DNA of 64,000 nucleotides from SIG307 sp964545045 (GTDB taxonomy: Bacteria > Bacillota > Clostridia > Lachnospirales > Lachnospiraceae). Every line of letters starts with the position of its first letter. The first letter of the stretch is position 1. A model generated the notes under the pieces. The model searched no databases. It had not been told where the DNA came from and saw nothing but the letters and a program-made list of their open reading frames with translations. The stretch covers positions 1-64,000 of the forward strand of contig CAZJEN010000003.1 in assembly GCA_964545045.1 (NCBI GenBank), in the 5' to 3' direction. A program made the position numbers and the translations under genes. Positions 15,301 to 25,051 of this stretch are shown here, piece after piece.

Positions 15301-16599
15301 TTAAACCAACTTTCTCTTATCCAGTACACGAACCGCCTTACCCATACTTCTCTCAAGGGTCTTCGGCTCAACCAAAGTAACCTTAACCGCCAGACCGATG
15401 GCCTGCTGGATGGTATGTACAATCTGCTTATTCAGACGCTCTAACTCCTTAATTTCATCGGAGAAGAAACGCTCTTCTACTTCTACCTGTACCTCCAAGG
15501 TATCCAGGTTGTTGACACGGTCAACAATCATGAAGTAATTCGGAGTGGTACCGGACATTTCAAGAAGTGCTGCTTCAATCTGGGACGGGAATACATTGAC
15601 ACCGCGGATAATTAACATATCGTCGGAACGTCCCTTGAAGCGGCTGATACGTGCTAAGGTTCTGCCGCACTCACACTTGTCGTAGGAAATGCTGGTCAAA
15701 TCCTTGGTACGGTAACGAATGAGCGGAATACCTTCCTTGGTCAAAGTAGTGAATACAAGCTCACCGGTCTCGCCTTCCGGTATCGGAAGCAAGGTCTCCG
15801 GGCTGATGATTTCCGGAAGGAAATGATCCTCATATACATGAAGACCCTTATGGTAAATACAGTCACAGGCAACACCCGGTCCCATAACCTCGGACAAACC
15901 GTAAATATCGTGAGCATGGATGTGAAGCTTTTCTTCAATCTGCTTCCGCATATTTTCGGTCCACGGCTCCGCACCGCAGATAGCAGCCTTCAACTTAATA
16001 TTCGGAATATCGCCCTGCTCTTCCAGGGTTTCCGCAATATGCATGAGATAAGACGGAGTACAAGCAAGCGCCGTAGCACCGAAATCCTTCATCATGGTGA
16101 TTAACTTCTTCGTATTACCGGTAGACATCGGTACTACCGTTGCACCTAAATTCTCGGCGCCGTAATGTGCACCGAGACCTCCGGTGAATAAACCGTAACC
16201 GTATGCAACCTGAATGATATCATCCTTGGTCAGACCGGCCATGGTAAATGCTCTGGCAACACACTCGGACCATACATCGATATCACGTCTGGTATAGCCG
16301 ACTACCGTAGCCTTACCGGTGGTGCCGCTGGAGGCATGTACTCGTACGATTTCAGACATCGGAACAGCAAATAAACCGAACGGATAGGTATCACGTAAAT
16401 CATCCTTCGTGGTATAAGGAAGCTTTACGATATCGTCCGCAGACTGAATATCTCCCGGTTCCAAACCTACCGCCTGCATCTTCTTACGGTAAAATTCCAC
16501 GTTGTGATATACGTGATTTACCGTCTTCACAAGACGCTTCCCCTGCAGATGATGAATCTCATCTCTGCTCATACATTCTTTTGCTTCGTTCCAAATCAT
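15301..16599 (-). CDS. Phenylacetate-CoA ligase family enzyme
   Basis: The gene encodes 432 residues, the normal length. It is an AMP-forming adenylate ligase with the ATP loop SSGTTGKATVVGYTR near residue 92, AICGAEPWTE, IYGLSEVMGPG and RGVNVFPSQIE before the C-terminal domain. PaaK joins CoA to phenylacetate or related aryl acids at the cost of ATP. Next to the arylpyruvate oxidoreductase it may run either way: activating aryl acids, or converting aryl-acetyl-CoA to the free acid with energy recovery. The second reading is inference. It lies 50 bp after iorB in the same orientation. Confidence 0.92.
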   Translation of the reverse strand: MIWNEAKECMSRDEIHHLQGKRLVKTVNHVYHNVEFYRKKMQAVGLEPGDIQSADDIVKLPYTTKDDLRDTYPFGLFAVPMSEIVRVHASSGTTGKATVVGYTRRDIDVWSECVARAFTMAGLTKDDIIQVAYGYGLFTGGLGAHYGAENLGATVVPMSTGNTKKLITMMKDFGATALACTPSYLMHIAETLEEQGDIPNIKLKAAICGAEPWTENMRKQIEEKLHIHAHDIYGLSEVMGPGVACDCIYHKGLHVYEDHFLPEIISPETLLPIPEGETGELVFTTLTKEGIPLIRYRTKDLTSISYDKCECGRTLARISRFKGRSDDMLIIRGVNVFPSQIEAALLEMSGTTPNYFMIVDRVNNLDTLEVQVEVEERFFSDEIKELERLNKQIVHTIQQAIGLAVKVTLVEPKTLERSMGKAVRVLDKRKLV

Positions 16600-16649
16600 C
16601 GGTTTCTCCTTCCGCAGTACTCTGCGATTTAAAAAGATTTAAAATATAA

Positions 16650-17219
16650 TTACATCTCGTAACCTACGAGGAATGCTTTTTTGTTTAACTCTACGGTCTT
16701 CGGCGGTACGGTAGCCTCGATTGCGGAGAGCCACTGCTCCTTCGTAAAATCCATATGCTTTGCGGCAACACCCAGGACAATTACGTTAAATACTTTGGAA
16801 TTCCCCAGCTTTAACGCCTCTTCCTGTGCATCTACGGAATATACCTGATGCACCTTGGAAAGATCCTCGATAATGTTCTCCGGATACTGTGCAGCACCGG
16901 TTACTACGGTAATCGGTTCGATACGACGATCGTTGATCACCATAGCGCCGTCCTTCTTTAAGAAGTGTGCGTAACGAAGAGCCTCCAGACGCTCAAATGC
17001 GATAAGAACATCTGCCTGTCCCTCTTCTACAATCGGCTCCGCAACCTTCTCGCCGTAACGAACAAAGGTAACTACGCTTCCGCCTCTCTGTGCCATACCG
17101 TGAACCTCGGAAAGCTTTACATCAAAGCCTGCCTCTACGGTAATATTTCCTAAAATACGGCTGGTAAGCAGGGTACCCTGACCGCCCACACCGACAATCA
17201 TAATATTTCTAGTGGTCAT
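16650..17219 (-). CDS. iorB: Indolepyruvate:ferredoxin oxidoreductase beta subunit
   Basis: The gene encodes 189 residues from the ATG at 17219, which follows AAGGAGGAGA; an upstream in-frame ATG lies inside iorA and lacks such a site. The start, TTRNIMIVGVGGQGTLLTS, is the pyruvate-oxidoreductase gamma-type fold, followed by EVHGMAQRGGSVVTFVRYG, the family hallmark. It forms a heterodimer with IorA and oxidatively decarboxylates aryl pyruvates to aryl-acetyl-CoA, reducing ferredoxin. It starts 13 bp after iorA, indicating co-translation. Confidence 0.95.
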   Translation of the reverse strand: MTTRNIMIVGVGGQGTLLTSRILGNITVEAGFDVKLSEVHGMAQRGGSVVTFVRYGEKVAEPIVEEGQADVLIAFERLEALRYAHFLKKDGAMVINDRRIEPITVVTGAAQYPENIIEDLSKVHQVYSVDAQEEALKLGNSKVFNVIVLGVAAKHMDFTKEQWLSAIEATVPPKTVELNKKAFLVGYEM

Positions 17220-17232
17220 AGTCTTCTCCTCC

Positions 17233-18969
17233 TTATCTTGCCTTCTTTTCGATTGCATCAAACTTACAAAGCTGCATGCAAAGTCCGCAGCCATTACACA
17301 TGGTAGCGTCGATAGCTATGGTGCCGTCCGCATTCTTGGTAAGCGCCGGACATCCCGGTCTTAAGCACATGCCGCACTTCTTACACTTATCACTGTCCGG
17401 AACGCAAACATCCGGGAATACATTGCCCTTTAACAGAACACACGGGGACTTGGTAATAATAACGGAAACATCGTCTCTTGCGGTTTCTTCCTTAATGATA
17501 CGCTCAAGCTCTGCGGTATCAAAGGCATTTACCTCTACCACATGCTCGATGCCGATGGCCTTACAGAACTGAACTAAGTTCACAGCCTTGGTGGTCTCAC
17601 CCATCAAAGTCTTGCCGGTGGCAGCGTGGTCCTGATGTCCGGTCATACCGGTGGTGGAGTTATCTAAAATCATAACCGTACCGGTACCCTTATTGTATAC
17701 CATGTTAATCAAGGAATTCACACCGGTATGCATGAAAGTGGAATCACCGATTACCGCAACCCAGTTCTTGATATAATCCTTACCCTTTGCCTTTTCCATA
17801 CCGTGAAGGGTAGAAATACTTGCACCCATACAAACGGTAGTATCTACTACATTAAGCGGAGCTACTGCACCGAGGGTATAACATCCGATGTCGCCTGCTG
17901 CATGAATCTTAAGCTTGTTAAGAACAGAGTATACACTTCTGTGCGGACATCCCGGACAAAGAATCGGCGGTCTTGCCGGTACCTGTGCCGGAGCCTTAAG
18001 CTCAGCGGTCTCACCCAGCACTGCCTTACGAAGCATGTTTGCGCTGTACTCGCCCTGTACGGTAAAGATTTCCTTACCGATGCACTTGATGCCCCAGGAC
18101 TTTACCTGCTCCTCGATCACCGGCTCAAGCTCTTCGAAAATGTAGAGCTTATCTACCTTGGAAGCGAACTCCTCAATCAACTTACGCGGAAGCGGATGTA
18201 CCAGACCAAGCTTTAATACGGAAGCATTCGGACAAGCCTCCTTTACATACTGGTACGGAATACCGCTGGTAATGAAACCGATGGAGGTATCATTGTACTC
18301 TGCCTTATTGATGGAAAGACTGCATGCATCCTCTGCCATCTTCTTTAAACGCTGTTCTACATAAATATGTCTCTGCTTTGCCATACCCGGCATCATAACA
18401 AACTTTGCAACATTTCTCTCGTACGGCTTATCCTCAACCTCCACGCGGTCGCAAAGCTCAACCAAGCCCTGGGAGTGTGCCAGACGGGTGGTGGTACGTA
18501 CAATCATCGGAGTATCGTACTGCTCACTGAGTTCGAATGCAAGCTTAACAAAATCCTTTGCTTCCTGGCTGTCGGACGGCTCTAAAACCGGCACCTGTGC
18601 CGCTCTGCCCACCATACGAGTATCCTGCTCATTCTGGGAGCTGTAAAGACCCGGGTCATCCGCTGCTACCAATACCAAACCGCCGTTTACACCACTGTAG
18701 GAAATGGTATAAAGCGGATCACTTGCTACGTTTACACCTACGTGCTTCATAGAGAACATAGCACGCACACCGGAAATTGCCGCACCGATAGCCACCTCTG
18801 CCGCAACCTTCTCATTCGGCGACCACTCGGAGTAAATCTCCTTATACTGTACAATATTTTCGCTGATCTCCGTACTCGGGGTTCCCGGATACGCAGCCGA
18901 TACCTTCACGCCTGCTTCGTAAGCACCGCGGGCAATGGCTTCGTTACCGAGCATAATCTTCTTTGCCAT
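17233..18969 (-). CDS. iorA: Indolepyruvate:ferredoxin oxidoreductase alpha subunit
   Basis: The gene encodes 578 residues. The order is a pyrimidine-type domain (GNEAIARGAYEAGVKV..YPGTPSTE), a middle domain, a thiamine-diphosphate domain (GDIGCYTLG, IGDSTFMHTG) and a C-terminal two-cluster ferredoxin (CKKCGMCLRPGC and CNGCGLCMQLC). It catalyses CoA-dependent oxidative decarboxylation of indolepyruvate and related aryl pyruvates from aromatic amino-acid transamination. It is the first gene of an operon with iorB, paaK, the ACT gene and the amidohydrolase. Palindromic TGAAACG motifs lie in its leader and in the divergent promoter region. Confidence 0.96.
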   Translation of the reverse strand: MAKKIMLGNEAIARGAYEAGVKVSAAYPGTPSTEISENIVQYKEIYSEWSPNEKVAAEVAIGAAISGVRAMFSMKHVGVNVASDPLYTISYSGVNGGLVLVAADDPGLYSSQNEQDTRMVGRAAQVPVLEPSDSQEAKDFVKLAFELSEQYDTPMIVRTTTRLAHSQGLVELCDRVEVEDKPYERNVAKFVMMPGMAKQRHIYVEQRLKKMAEDACSLSINKAEYNDTSIGFITSGIPYQYVKEACPNASVLKLGLVHPLPRKLIEEFASKVDKLYIFEELEPVIEEQVKSWGIKCIGKEIFTVQGEYSANMLRKAVLGETAELKAPAQVPARPPILCPGCPHRSVYSVLNKLKIHAAGDIGCYTLGAVAPLNVVDTTVCMGASISTLHGMEKAKGKDYIKNWVAVIGDSTFMHTGVNSLINMVYNKGTGTVMILDNSTTGMTGHQDHAATGKTLMGETTKAVNLVQFCKAIGIEHVVEVNAFDTAELERIIKEETARDDVSVIITKSPCVLLKGNVFPDVCVPDSDKCKKCGMCLRPGCPALTKNADGTIAIDATMCNGCGLCMQLCKFDAIEKKAR

Positions 18970-19018
18970 AATTATGTATCCTTTCTATTTTTCGACCTTT
19001 GTAAAGCCTTTCTTTGCA

Positions 19019-19149
19019 TCGTTTCATTCACCTGAAACGAATCCAATGTATATTCTATCACATTTTTCTGCAATAAAAAAGCCCCAAATTGTGTTTTTTC
19101 TTTAACAATCTAACGCATTAATACGCAAATTCGGCAAAGAAACCGTTTC
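19019..19149. promoter_or_regulatory. CGTTTCA/TGAAACG palindromes between divergent operons
   Basis: TCGTTTCA-TTCACC-TGAAACGA (19019-19040) is a perfect 8-bp dyad close upstream of iorA. GAAAC-C-GTTTCA (19139-19150) repeats the same half-site about 110 bp away. The stretch 18970-19294 otherwise carries no gene, only the divergent promoters. A shared regulator of the ior operon and the acyl-CoA ligase gene is a reasonable guess. Confidence 0.5.
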
Positions 19150-19197
19150 AACCATGATTTTTCCTAAAAAAACTCTTCTGATTTCCGTAAGTTGGCA

Positions 19198-19226
19198 TTG
19201 ACATTTCCCGCTCTTTCCTTTATACT
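19198..19226 (+). promoter_or_regulatory. Promoter of the acyl-CoA ligase gene
   Basis: TTGACA (19198-19203), 17 bp, TATACT (19221-19226). A hairpin GGAAAGC (19235-19241) / GCTTTCC (19260-19266) begins at the predicted transcription start. Confidence 0.8.
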
Positions 19227-19294
19227 TTATTGGTGGAAAGCGTTACAGCGTCAAACATTGCTTTCCTACTATTTCAGATTTGAGGAACAAAAAT

Positions 19295-20929
19295 ATGCCG
19301 ATTACAAACATTTTGGAAAAAAACTGTGAAATGTACGGAAACGAAATCTGCCTGGTAGAGATTAACCCGCAGCTTCCGGAGACCCGTCGTATCACCTGGA
19401 AAGAATATGAGCTGATGGAGCCGACAAAGAGCAATTACTATCGTCGCGAAATCACTTGGAATGTATTTAATGAAAAAGCAAACCGTTTCGCCAACTTCTT
19501 ACTTTCCCGCGGTGTAAAAAAGGGAGATAAGGTTGCGATTTTACTTATGAACTGTCTGGAATGGCTGCCGATTTACTTCGGTATTTTAAAGACCGGTGCT
19601 CTTGCGGTACCGCTGAACTTCCGCTATTCCTCCGATGAAATCGACTACTGTGTCGGTCTTGCCGACGTGGACATTTTAGTGTTCGGTCCGGAATTCATCG
19701 GTCGTGTGGAAGAAATCGCAGACACCTTAAGTAAGAACCGTCTGTTGATTTACGTCGGCGATAACTGCCCGACCTTTGCGGAGGACTATACTACCCTTAC
19801 CGCAGACTGCTCCAGTCAAACTCCAAATATTACGCTTACGGACGACGATGATGCCGCTATTTATTTTTCTTCCGGCACCACCGGCTTCCCGAAGGCTATC
19901 TTACATAAGCATCGCAGTCTCATGCACTCCTGTCTCGTAGAGCAGAATCACCATGAGACCAAGCACGAAGATGTATTCTTATGTATTCCGCCGCTGTATC
20001 ATACCGGTGCCAAGATGCACTGGTTCGGCAGCTTCTTAGTAGGCGGCAAGGCAGTTCTCTTAAAGGGAACCAAGCCGGAGTTTGTATTAGATGCGGCTTC
20101 CAAGGAGCATTGTACCATCGTATGGCTTCTGGTTCCGTGGGCACAGGATATTTTGGATGCCATCGACAGGGGCGATGTAAAGCTTTCCGATTACGAGCTT
20201 GATCAGTGGCGTCTCATGCATATCGGTGCACAGCCGGTTCCGCCGAGTCTTATTACCCGTTGGAAGAAGCTGTTCCCGAACCACAAGTACGACACCAACT
20301 ACGGTCTCTCCGAGTCCATCGGACCGGGTTGCGTACACCTTGGCATGGACAACATCCACAAAGTAGGTGCGATCGGTGTTCCGGGCTACGGCTGGGAAAC
20401 AAAGATCGTAGACGAGCATCGTAACACCGTCCCGCAGGGTGAAGTAGGCGAACTGGCCGTAAAGGGCCCGGGTGTTATGACCTGCTATTATAAAGATGAA
20501 AAGGCCACCAATGAAGTGCTGGCGGACGGCTGGCTCTTTACCGGTGATATGGCAATGCAGGATGAGGACGGTTTCATTTTCCTGGTTGACCGTAAAAAGG
20601 ACGTTATCATCAGCGGTGGTGAAAACATTTACCCGGTACAGATTGAGGACTTCCTTCGCAAGCACGATGCGATTAAGGATGTAGCCGTTATCGGTCTTCC
20701 GGACAAGCGTCTCGGTGAAATCACCGGTGCCATCATCGAAGTAAAGCCGGGCTGCACACTGACCGAGGATGACGTAAACACCTTCTGTCACACGCTTCCG
20801 CGTTATAAGCGCCCGCACACCATTATTTTTGCGGATGTCCCGCGTAACCCTACCGGCAAAATCGAGAAGCCGAAGCTTCGCGAGCTGTACGGCGGTAAGG
20901 GACTGGTTGCTGCGCAGAACCAAGGCTAA
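19295..20929 (+). CDS. AMP-dependent acyl-CoA synthetase
   Basis: The gene encodes 544 residues from the ATG at 19295, preceded by GAGG 8 nt away; a TTG 15 nt upstream is unlikely. ANL-family motifs: the ATP loop YFSSGTTGFPKA near residue 195, YGLSESIGPG, WLFTGDMAMQDEDG, and the C-terminal lysine motif NPTGKIEKPKL. It activates a carboxylic acid to acyl-CoA via acyl-adenylate. It is divergent from the ior/paaK operon, with which it may share regulation, suggesting an aryl or branched acid as substrate. That is inference. A strong terminator follows. Confidence 0.93.
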   Translation: MPITNILEKNCEMYGNEICLVEINPQLPETRRITWKEYELMEPTKSNYYRREITWNVFNEKANRFANFLLSRGVKKGDKVAILLMNCLEWLPIYFGILKTGALAVPLNFRYSSDEIDYCVGLADVDILVFGPEFIGRVEEIADTLSKNRLLIYVGDNCPTFAEDYTTLTADCSSQTPNITLTDDDDAAIYFSSGTTGFPKAILHKHRSLMHSCLVEQNHHETKHEDVFLCIPPLYHTGAKMHWFGSFLVGGKAVLLKGTKPEFVLDAASKEHCTIVWLLVPWAQDILDAIDRGDVKLSDYELDQWRLMHIGAQPVPPSLITRWKKLFPNHKYDTNYGLSESIGPGCVHLGMDNIHKVGAIGVPGYGWETKIVDEHRNTVPQGEVGELAVKGPGVMTCYYKDEKATNEVLADGWLFTGDMAMQDEDGFIFLVDRKKDVIISGGENIYPVQIEDFLRKHDAIKDVAVIGLPDKRLGEITGAIIEVKPGCTLTEDDVNTFCHTLPRYKRPHTIIFADVPRNPTGKIEKPKLRELYGGKGLVAAQNQG

Positions 20930-20942
20930 AGATTTCTGAAAC

Positions 20943-20978
20943 AAAGCAGAAGTAACATCCGTTGCTTCTGCTTTTTCT
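20943..20978 (+). terminator. Intrinsic terminator of the acyl-CoA ligase gene
   Basis: AAAGCAGAAG (20943-20952) pairs with CTTCTGCTTT (20965-20974) and the T-run continues as TTTTTCT. Confidence 0.85.
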
Positions 20979-21030
20979 GCAATAAAAAGCAAATCATTTC
21001 GTTTGTATTATAGAAAAGGAGTGACCAAAT

Positions 21031-22590
21031 ATGGTTAAAGACGGAAAAATCTGGATTGCAAAGAATGACAACCTACAGTTTTTATATCCGAAGATGGGCA
21101 ACCGCCACGGTCTCATTGCCGGTGCTACCGGTACCGGTAAGACCATCACCCTGAAGGTGCTGGCGGAGTCCTTCTCTTCTCTCGGCGTCCCGGTATTTCT
21201 TGCGGATATTAAGGGCGACCTTTCCGGTATGTGTGCGACCGGCAAGGAAAGCGAAGACATGTCCAAGCGTATCGCAAAGTTCGGTATCGACGACTGGAGC
21301 TATACCGCTTTCCCGACCCGCTTTTTTGATATTTTCGGAAAGAACGGACACCCGGTACGTACCACCATATCCGAAATGGGACCGATTCTCCTCTCCCGTT
21401 TGCTCGGTCTTACCGCCGTACAGGAGGGCGTGTTAAATATTGTATTCCGTGTTGCGGACGACAACGGACTTTTACTCATTGATTTGAAGGACTTAAAAGC
21501 GATGTTAGCCTATGTAACCGAGCATCGTGAGGAATACACCTTAACCTACGGTAATGTCAGCCCGCAAAGCGCCGGTGCCATCCAGCGTTCCTTGCTGGCA
21601 CTGGAAAACCAGGGCGGTGATTTATTCTTCGGCGAGCCTGCTCTTACCATTACGGACTGGATTACTACCGACGAATCCGGCCGGGGTATGATTAATATTT
21701 TAGACAGTACAGAGCTGGTACAATCTCCGCTCCTTTATGCTACATTCATGCTCTGGATGCTGACAGAGCTTTTTGAAAAGCTTCCGGAAGTGGGCGACGC
21801 AGACAAACCGAAGCTGGTGTTCTTCTTTGACGAAGCTCATCTTCTCTTCCGCGACATGCCGAAACCTCTGAAGCAGAAAATCGAACAAGTCGTAAAGCTC
21901 ATCCGTTCCAAAGGTGTAGGCGTCTACTTCATCTCTCAAAGCCCGAGTGATATTCCGGACGAGGTACTGGCTCAGCTGGGTAACCGGGTACAGCATGCGC
22001 TTCGTGCTTATACTCCTGCAGAGCAAAAAGCAGTTCGCACCGCGGCACAAACCTTCCGCCAGAATCCGGCCTTTGACACAGCAGAAGCCATTATGGAGCT
22101 TGGCGTAGGCGAGGCACTGGTGTCCTTCTTAGATGAAGAAGGTATCCCGACGGTAGTGGAACGTACCTTTATCCTTCCTCCGCAGAGCCTTATGGGTCCG
22201 GTAGATGCCCTTACACGTAACTCCGTCATTACAAGAAGCCCTTTGGATGAAAAATACGGTATGGCAATGGATAATCGCTCTGCTTACGAGGTACTGACTG
22301 AACAGGATGCAGAGGAAGAAGCGGCCGAACAGCGTGCAAAAGAAGAGGCGGCTGCTGCCAAACAACAGGCGAAAGAAGAAGCCGCTGCTGCAAAGCAGAA
22401 GGCAAAAGAAGAAGCCTTTGCGAAAAAGCAAAAAGAAAAAGAAGAGGCCGCAAAGCAGAAAAAGAAAGAGAAAGCTGCCGAGAAGCTTTTCAATAAAACA
22501 ATCGGACGTGCCACCTCCAGTGCATTCAGTTCCATCGGCAGACAAATCGGCAATTCGATTATCAGAGGTTTGTTCGGAAATTCGAAGTAA
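21031..22590 (+). CDS. HerA-like ATPase (DUF853 family)
   Basis: The gene encodes 519 residues. It has Walker A GATGTGKTITLK at about 31-42, ADIKGDLSGM after it, and Walker B LVFFFDEAHLLF near 270, followed by the sensor segment YFISQSPSDIPDEVL. These are marks of the HerA/FtsK-like ATPases of the DUF853 (YjgR) family. The C-terminal 430-490 is a highly charged Ala/Lys/Glu coiled coil of repeated KEEAAAAKQ type. The true activity of YjgR proteins is not established; a DNA-translocating role is suggested by the fold only. RBS AAAAGGAG. Monocistronic. Confidence 0.9.
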   Translation: MVKDGKIWIAKNDNLQFLYPKMGNRHGLIAGATGTGKTITLKVLAESFSSLGVPVFLADIKGDLSGMCATGKESEDMSKRIAKFGIDDWSYTAFPTRFFDIFGKNGHPVRTTISEMGPILLSRLLGLTAVQEGVLNIVFRVADDNGLLLIDLKDLKAMLAYVTEHREEYTLTYGNVSPQSAGAIQRSLLALENQGGDLFFGEPALTITDWITTDESGRGMINILDSTELVQSPLLYATFMLWMLTELFEKLPEVGDADKPKLVFFFDEAHLLFRDMPKPLKQKIEQVVKLIRSKGVGVYFISQSPSDIPDEVLAQLGNRVQHALRAYTPAEQKAVRTAAQTFRQNPAFDTAEAIMELGVGEALVSFLDEEGIPTVVERTFILPPQSLMGPVDALTRNSVITRSPLDEKYGMAMDNRSAYEVLTEQDAEEEAAEQRAKEEAAAAKQQAKEEAAAAKQKAKEEAFAKKQKEKEEAAKQKKKEKAAEKLFNKTIGRATSSAFSSIGRQIGNSIIRGLFGNSK

Positions 22591-22604
22591 AAACTCTATT
22601 ACAA

Positions 22605-22643
22605 AATACCAACAGCCCAGATTTTGTCCGGGCTGTTGGTATT
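22605..22643 (+). terminator. Intrinsic terminator of the HerA-like gene
   Basis: Fourteen-base arms AATACCAACAGCCC (22605-22618) and GGGCTGTTGGTATT (22630-22643), followed by TACTTTTC. Confidence 0.85.
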
Positions 22644-22674
22644 TACTTTTCATTCCTTTTTCCCACAGAACAAA

Positions 22675-22703
22675 TTTACTTTATAAAGCATTTGTGTTAT
22701 AAT
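22675..22703 (+). promoter_or_regulatory. Promoter of the cotH-like pair
   Basis: TTTACT (22675-22680), 17 bp, TATAAT (22698-22703), about 40 bp before the start codon of the first CotH gene. Confidence 0.65.
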
Positions 22704-22742
22704 GAAAAAAATGCCCGTTTTTACCAAGGAAAGGAGCTTTCT

Positions 22743-25019
22743 ATGAAAAACAGATTTCTCCGACGAATCGTAACCATACTGATACTCTCTTTTGTAATAA
22801 TACAAACCGCTGCCTGTAACAGGGAAGCCAGCATTAACAATCCGGGTACGGAGCCTTCACCGACCGCAGCACTGTCGACGGAGGGGAACAATACACTGCC
22901 GGATTCTTCCGAAACAGGAGTTCCGACCACTGCTCCGGCAGTCACCGAAGCTCCTGCCGACCCGCTGGCTCCGCCGCAGTTTTCGACAGAGGGAGGCTTT
23001 TACGACGAGTTGTTTAATCTGACGCTTTTCTCCGTGCCGGGTAATACCATTTACTATACAACGGACGGTAGCGACCCGCGTACCTCGGATACCGCCATGG
23101 AATATTCCACAAGCATTCTTATTTACGACAATACGGACGAACCGAATGTCTACAGCGCATTAAAGGATATCACGCTTTACGATTATAATCCGCCGAAGTT
23201 TAATGTGGACAAAGGAATCGTTATCCGTGCCGTAGCAAAGACGCCGGAGGGTGAATACGGCGAACCGGCAATCAACAGCTATTTCATAGGAAAAACCGAG
23301 GATTACTATTCCGATCTGCGGGTTATTTCTCTTGTTACCGACAGTGATAATCTGTTTCATCCGGATACCGGTGCCTATATGGTAGGTTCCGGCTACTACG
23401 AATGGTTGAACAGTGGCGACTATGAGCAAATGGATGACGGCGATGTAAACAATCCTACCAACTATAACAATGACGGAAAAGAATCGGAGTTTCCGGTAAC
23501 TATTCAGGTATTTGAAGACGGCGAAGCCGTCTATACCGCCGATGTGGGAGCTCGTATTTCCGGCAACTGGTCCCGTGGATTTGTTCAAAAAAGCATCCGC
23601 CTTTATGCCAGAAAAGAATACGGTACTTCAAAGATGGAATACGCTTTTTTTGACGGACTCAAGGATATTAACGGTGACCCGATTGAAAAATTCGATAAGC
23701 TTACTCTTTGGAACGGCGGAAACGATGCCGAGACCTTGCACTTTCGCGATGCCTTCATCCAGGATTTAGCCGGTGACTTAGCCGTAGATACCATGGCATC
23801 CGAACCCTATCTTCTGTTTATTAACGGAGAATTCTGGGGCTTTTACCTGCTTCGTGAAAAGGTAGAGGATTACTATATCCAATCCCATTACAATATTCCG
23901 AAAGAAGACGTTGTTGTTATCAAAAACGGTAGTCTCGATTCGGGTACTGACGACGACCATACCGATTACTGGAAATTCTGCAAATGGGTCTCCGAGGCCG
24001 ACATGACGCAGAACGAGAATTATATGGAATTCTGCTCCAAAATGGACCTACAGAGCTTTATGGACTACATGGCAGTAGAAACCTACGTAAATAACAGTGA
24101 CTGGGCTAACGGCTATATGAACAACTGGATTGTATGGCGCACCAAAGCTGTCAATCCGGACATTCCGGAGGCTGACGGAAAATGGCGTTTCGTTTTCTAT
24201 GACCTGGATATTTCCTCGGGACTTTACGGAAGCACCGAAACCTCCTTCCGCTACGATTCCCTTAATACAAATTACGTAGACAGCTCCAGCTTCAATCTAC
24301 CTGCCATGCTACAAAATCTCAAAAACAACGAGGACTTCCGAGAAGCCTTTTACAAAAACTACAACCGCATTATCGATACGTTTTTTGCACCGGATATCGT
24401 CAACGCAAGGATTGAACAATATGCAAACACCTATAAAAAGGCCTCACAAGCCGGCTACTTACGGTTCGGTCTGGAGTGGGCTGCAAACGGCTACGACTCA
24501 AATATTGCCGACCTTCGCACTTTTTTTGAACGACGCCCCACCTACGCAAAACGCTATTTGGATGCTTTTGTAGGAAAGAAATCCGACTATGCGGAGACCT
24601 ATTCGGAAAATATACTGTCGGATACCGTTACCTGGTCCTACTACGGAGATGCTACCTTCAGCGCAGACGCCTCCGACAATTCGTTCCATGTGTATGTGCC
24701 TCAAGTAACGAAAAACTCCTGGGATATACAGTCACAGAGCAAAAAGCTTACCTTGGAAAAAGGCTGCGAATACAAGCTTTCCTTTGATGCCTCCAATTCG
24801 GAGAGCTCTCAATTGGATCTTGGCGGTAACCGCCGTGACGGTGACGATTGGCCGAATTGCTTCTGGGACAGTAAAGACCTTACACCGGAACTGAAACACT
24901 ACGAAACCTACTTTATTATGGAGCATGACACTCATCCCGACTGGAAAATCTACTTTAGCTTCGGTTGCGGTACAGGTAACTATGTAATCAAAAACGCAAC
25001 ACTGACAAAAGTGGAATAA
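22743..25019 (+). CDS. CotH-kinase-like surface lipoprotein 1
   Basis: The gene encodes 758 residues from the ATG at 22743 (AAAGGAGC upstream). A signal peptide ends in a lipobox (TAAC) and a Ser/Thr/Pro linker follows. A chitobiase-like C-terminal (HEX_C) module at about 75-180 (GNTIYYTTDGSDPRTSD) is next. The CotH-kinase domain spans about 190-620, with GNWSRGFVQKSIRLY, LHFRDAFIQDLA, GEFWGFYLLREKV and the acidic motif WRFVFYDLDISSGLYG. A C-terminal beta-sandwich resembling a carbohydrate-binding module completes it. CotH proteins are atypical kinases that phosphorylate secreted proteins; in clostridia many are attached to cell-surface or cellulosome systems. It is co-transcribed with the next paralogue. 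Confidence 0.88.
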   Translation: MKNRFLRRIVTILILSFVIIQTAACNREASINNPGTEPSPTAALSTEGNNTLPDSSETGVPTTAPAVTEAPADPLAPPQFSTEGGFYDELFNLTLFSVPGNTIYYTTDGSDPRTSDTAMEYSTSILIYDNTDEPNVYSALKDITLYDYNPPKFNVDKGIVIRAVAKTPEGEYGEPAINSYFIGKTEDYYSDLRVISLVTDSDNLFHPDTGAYMVGSGYYEWLNSGDYEQMDDGDVNNPTNYNNDGKESEFPVTIQVFEDGEAVYTADVGARISGNWSRGFVQKSIRLYARKEYGTSKMEYAFFDGLKDINGDPIEKFDKLTLWNGGNDAETLHFRDAFIQDLAGDLAVDTMASEPYLLFINGEFWGFYLLREKVEDYYIQSHYNIPKEDVVVIKNGSLDSGTDDDHTDYWKFCKWVSEADMTQNENYMEFCSKMDLQSFMDYMAVETYVNNSDWANGYMNNWIVWRTKAVNPDIPEADGKWRFVFYDLDISSGLYGSTETSFRYDSLNTNYVDSSSFNLPAMLQNLKNNEDFREAFYKNYNRIIDTFFAPDIVNARIEQYANTYKKASQAGYLRFGLEWAANGYDSNIADLRTFFERRPTYAKRYLDAFVGKKSDYAETYSENILSDTVTWSYYGDATFSADASDNSFHVYVPQVTKNSWDIQSQSKKLTLEKGCEYKLSFDASNSESSQLDLGGNRRDGDDWPNCFWDSKDLTPELKHYETYFIMEHDTHPDWKIYFSFGCGTGNYVIKNATLTKVE

Positions 25020-25051
25020 TCTTACATATACAGAAAGGAATACTTTATCTT

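Noticed and set aside
20087..20992. 301-codon minus-strand frame
   Set aside because: It lies antisense to the acyl-CoA ligase, whose motifs are complete; no family likeness in the antisense frame.
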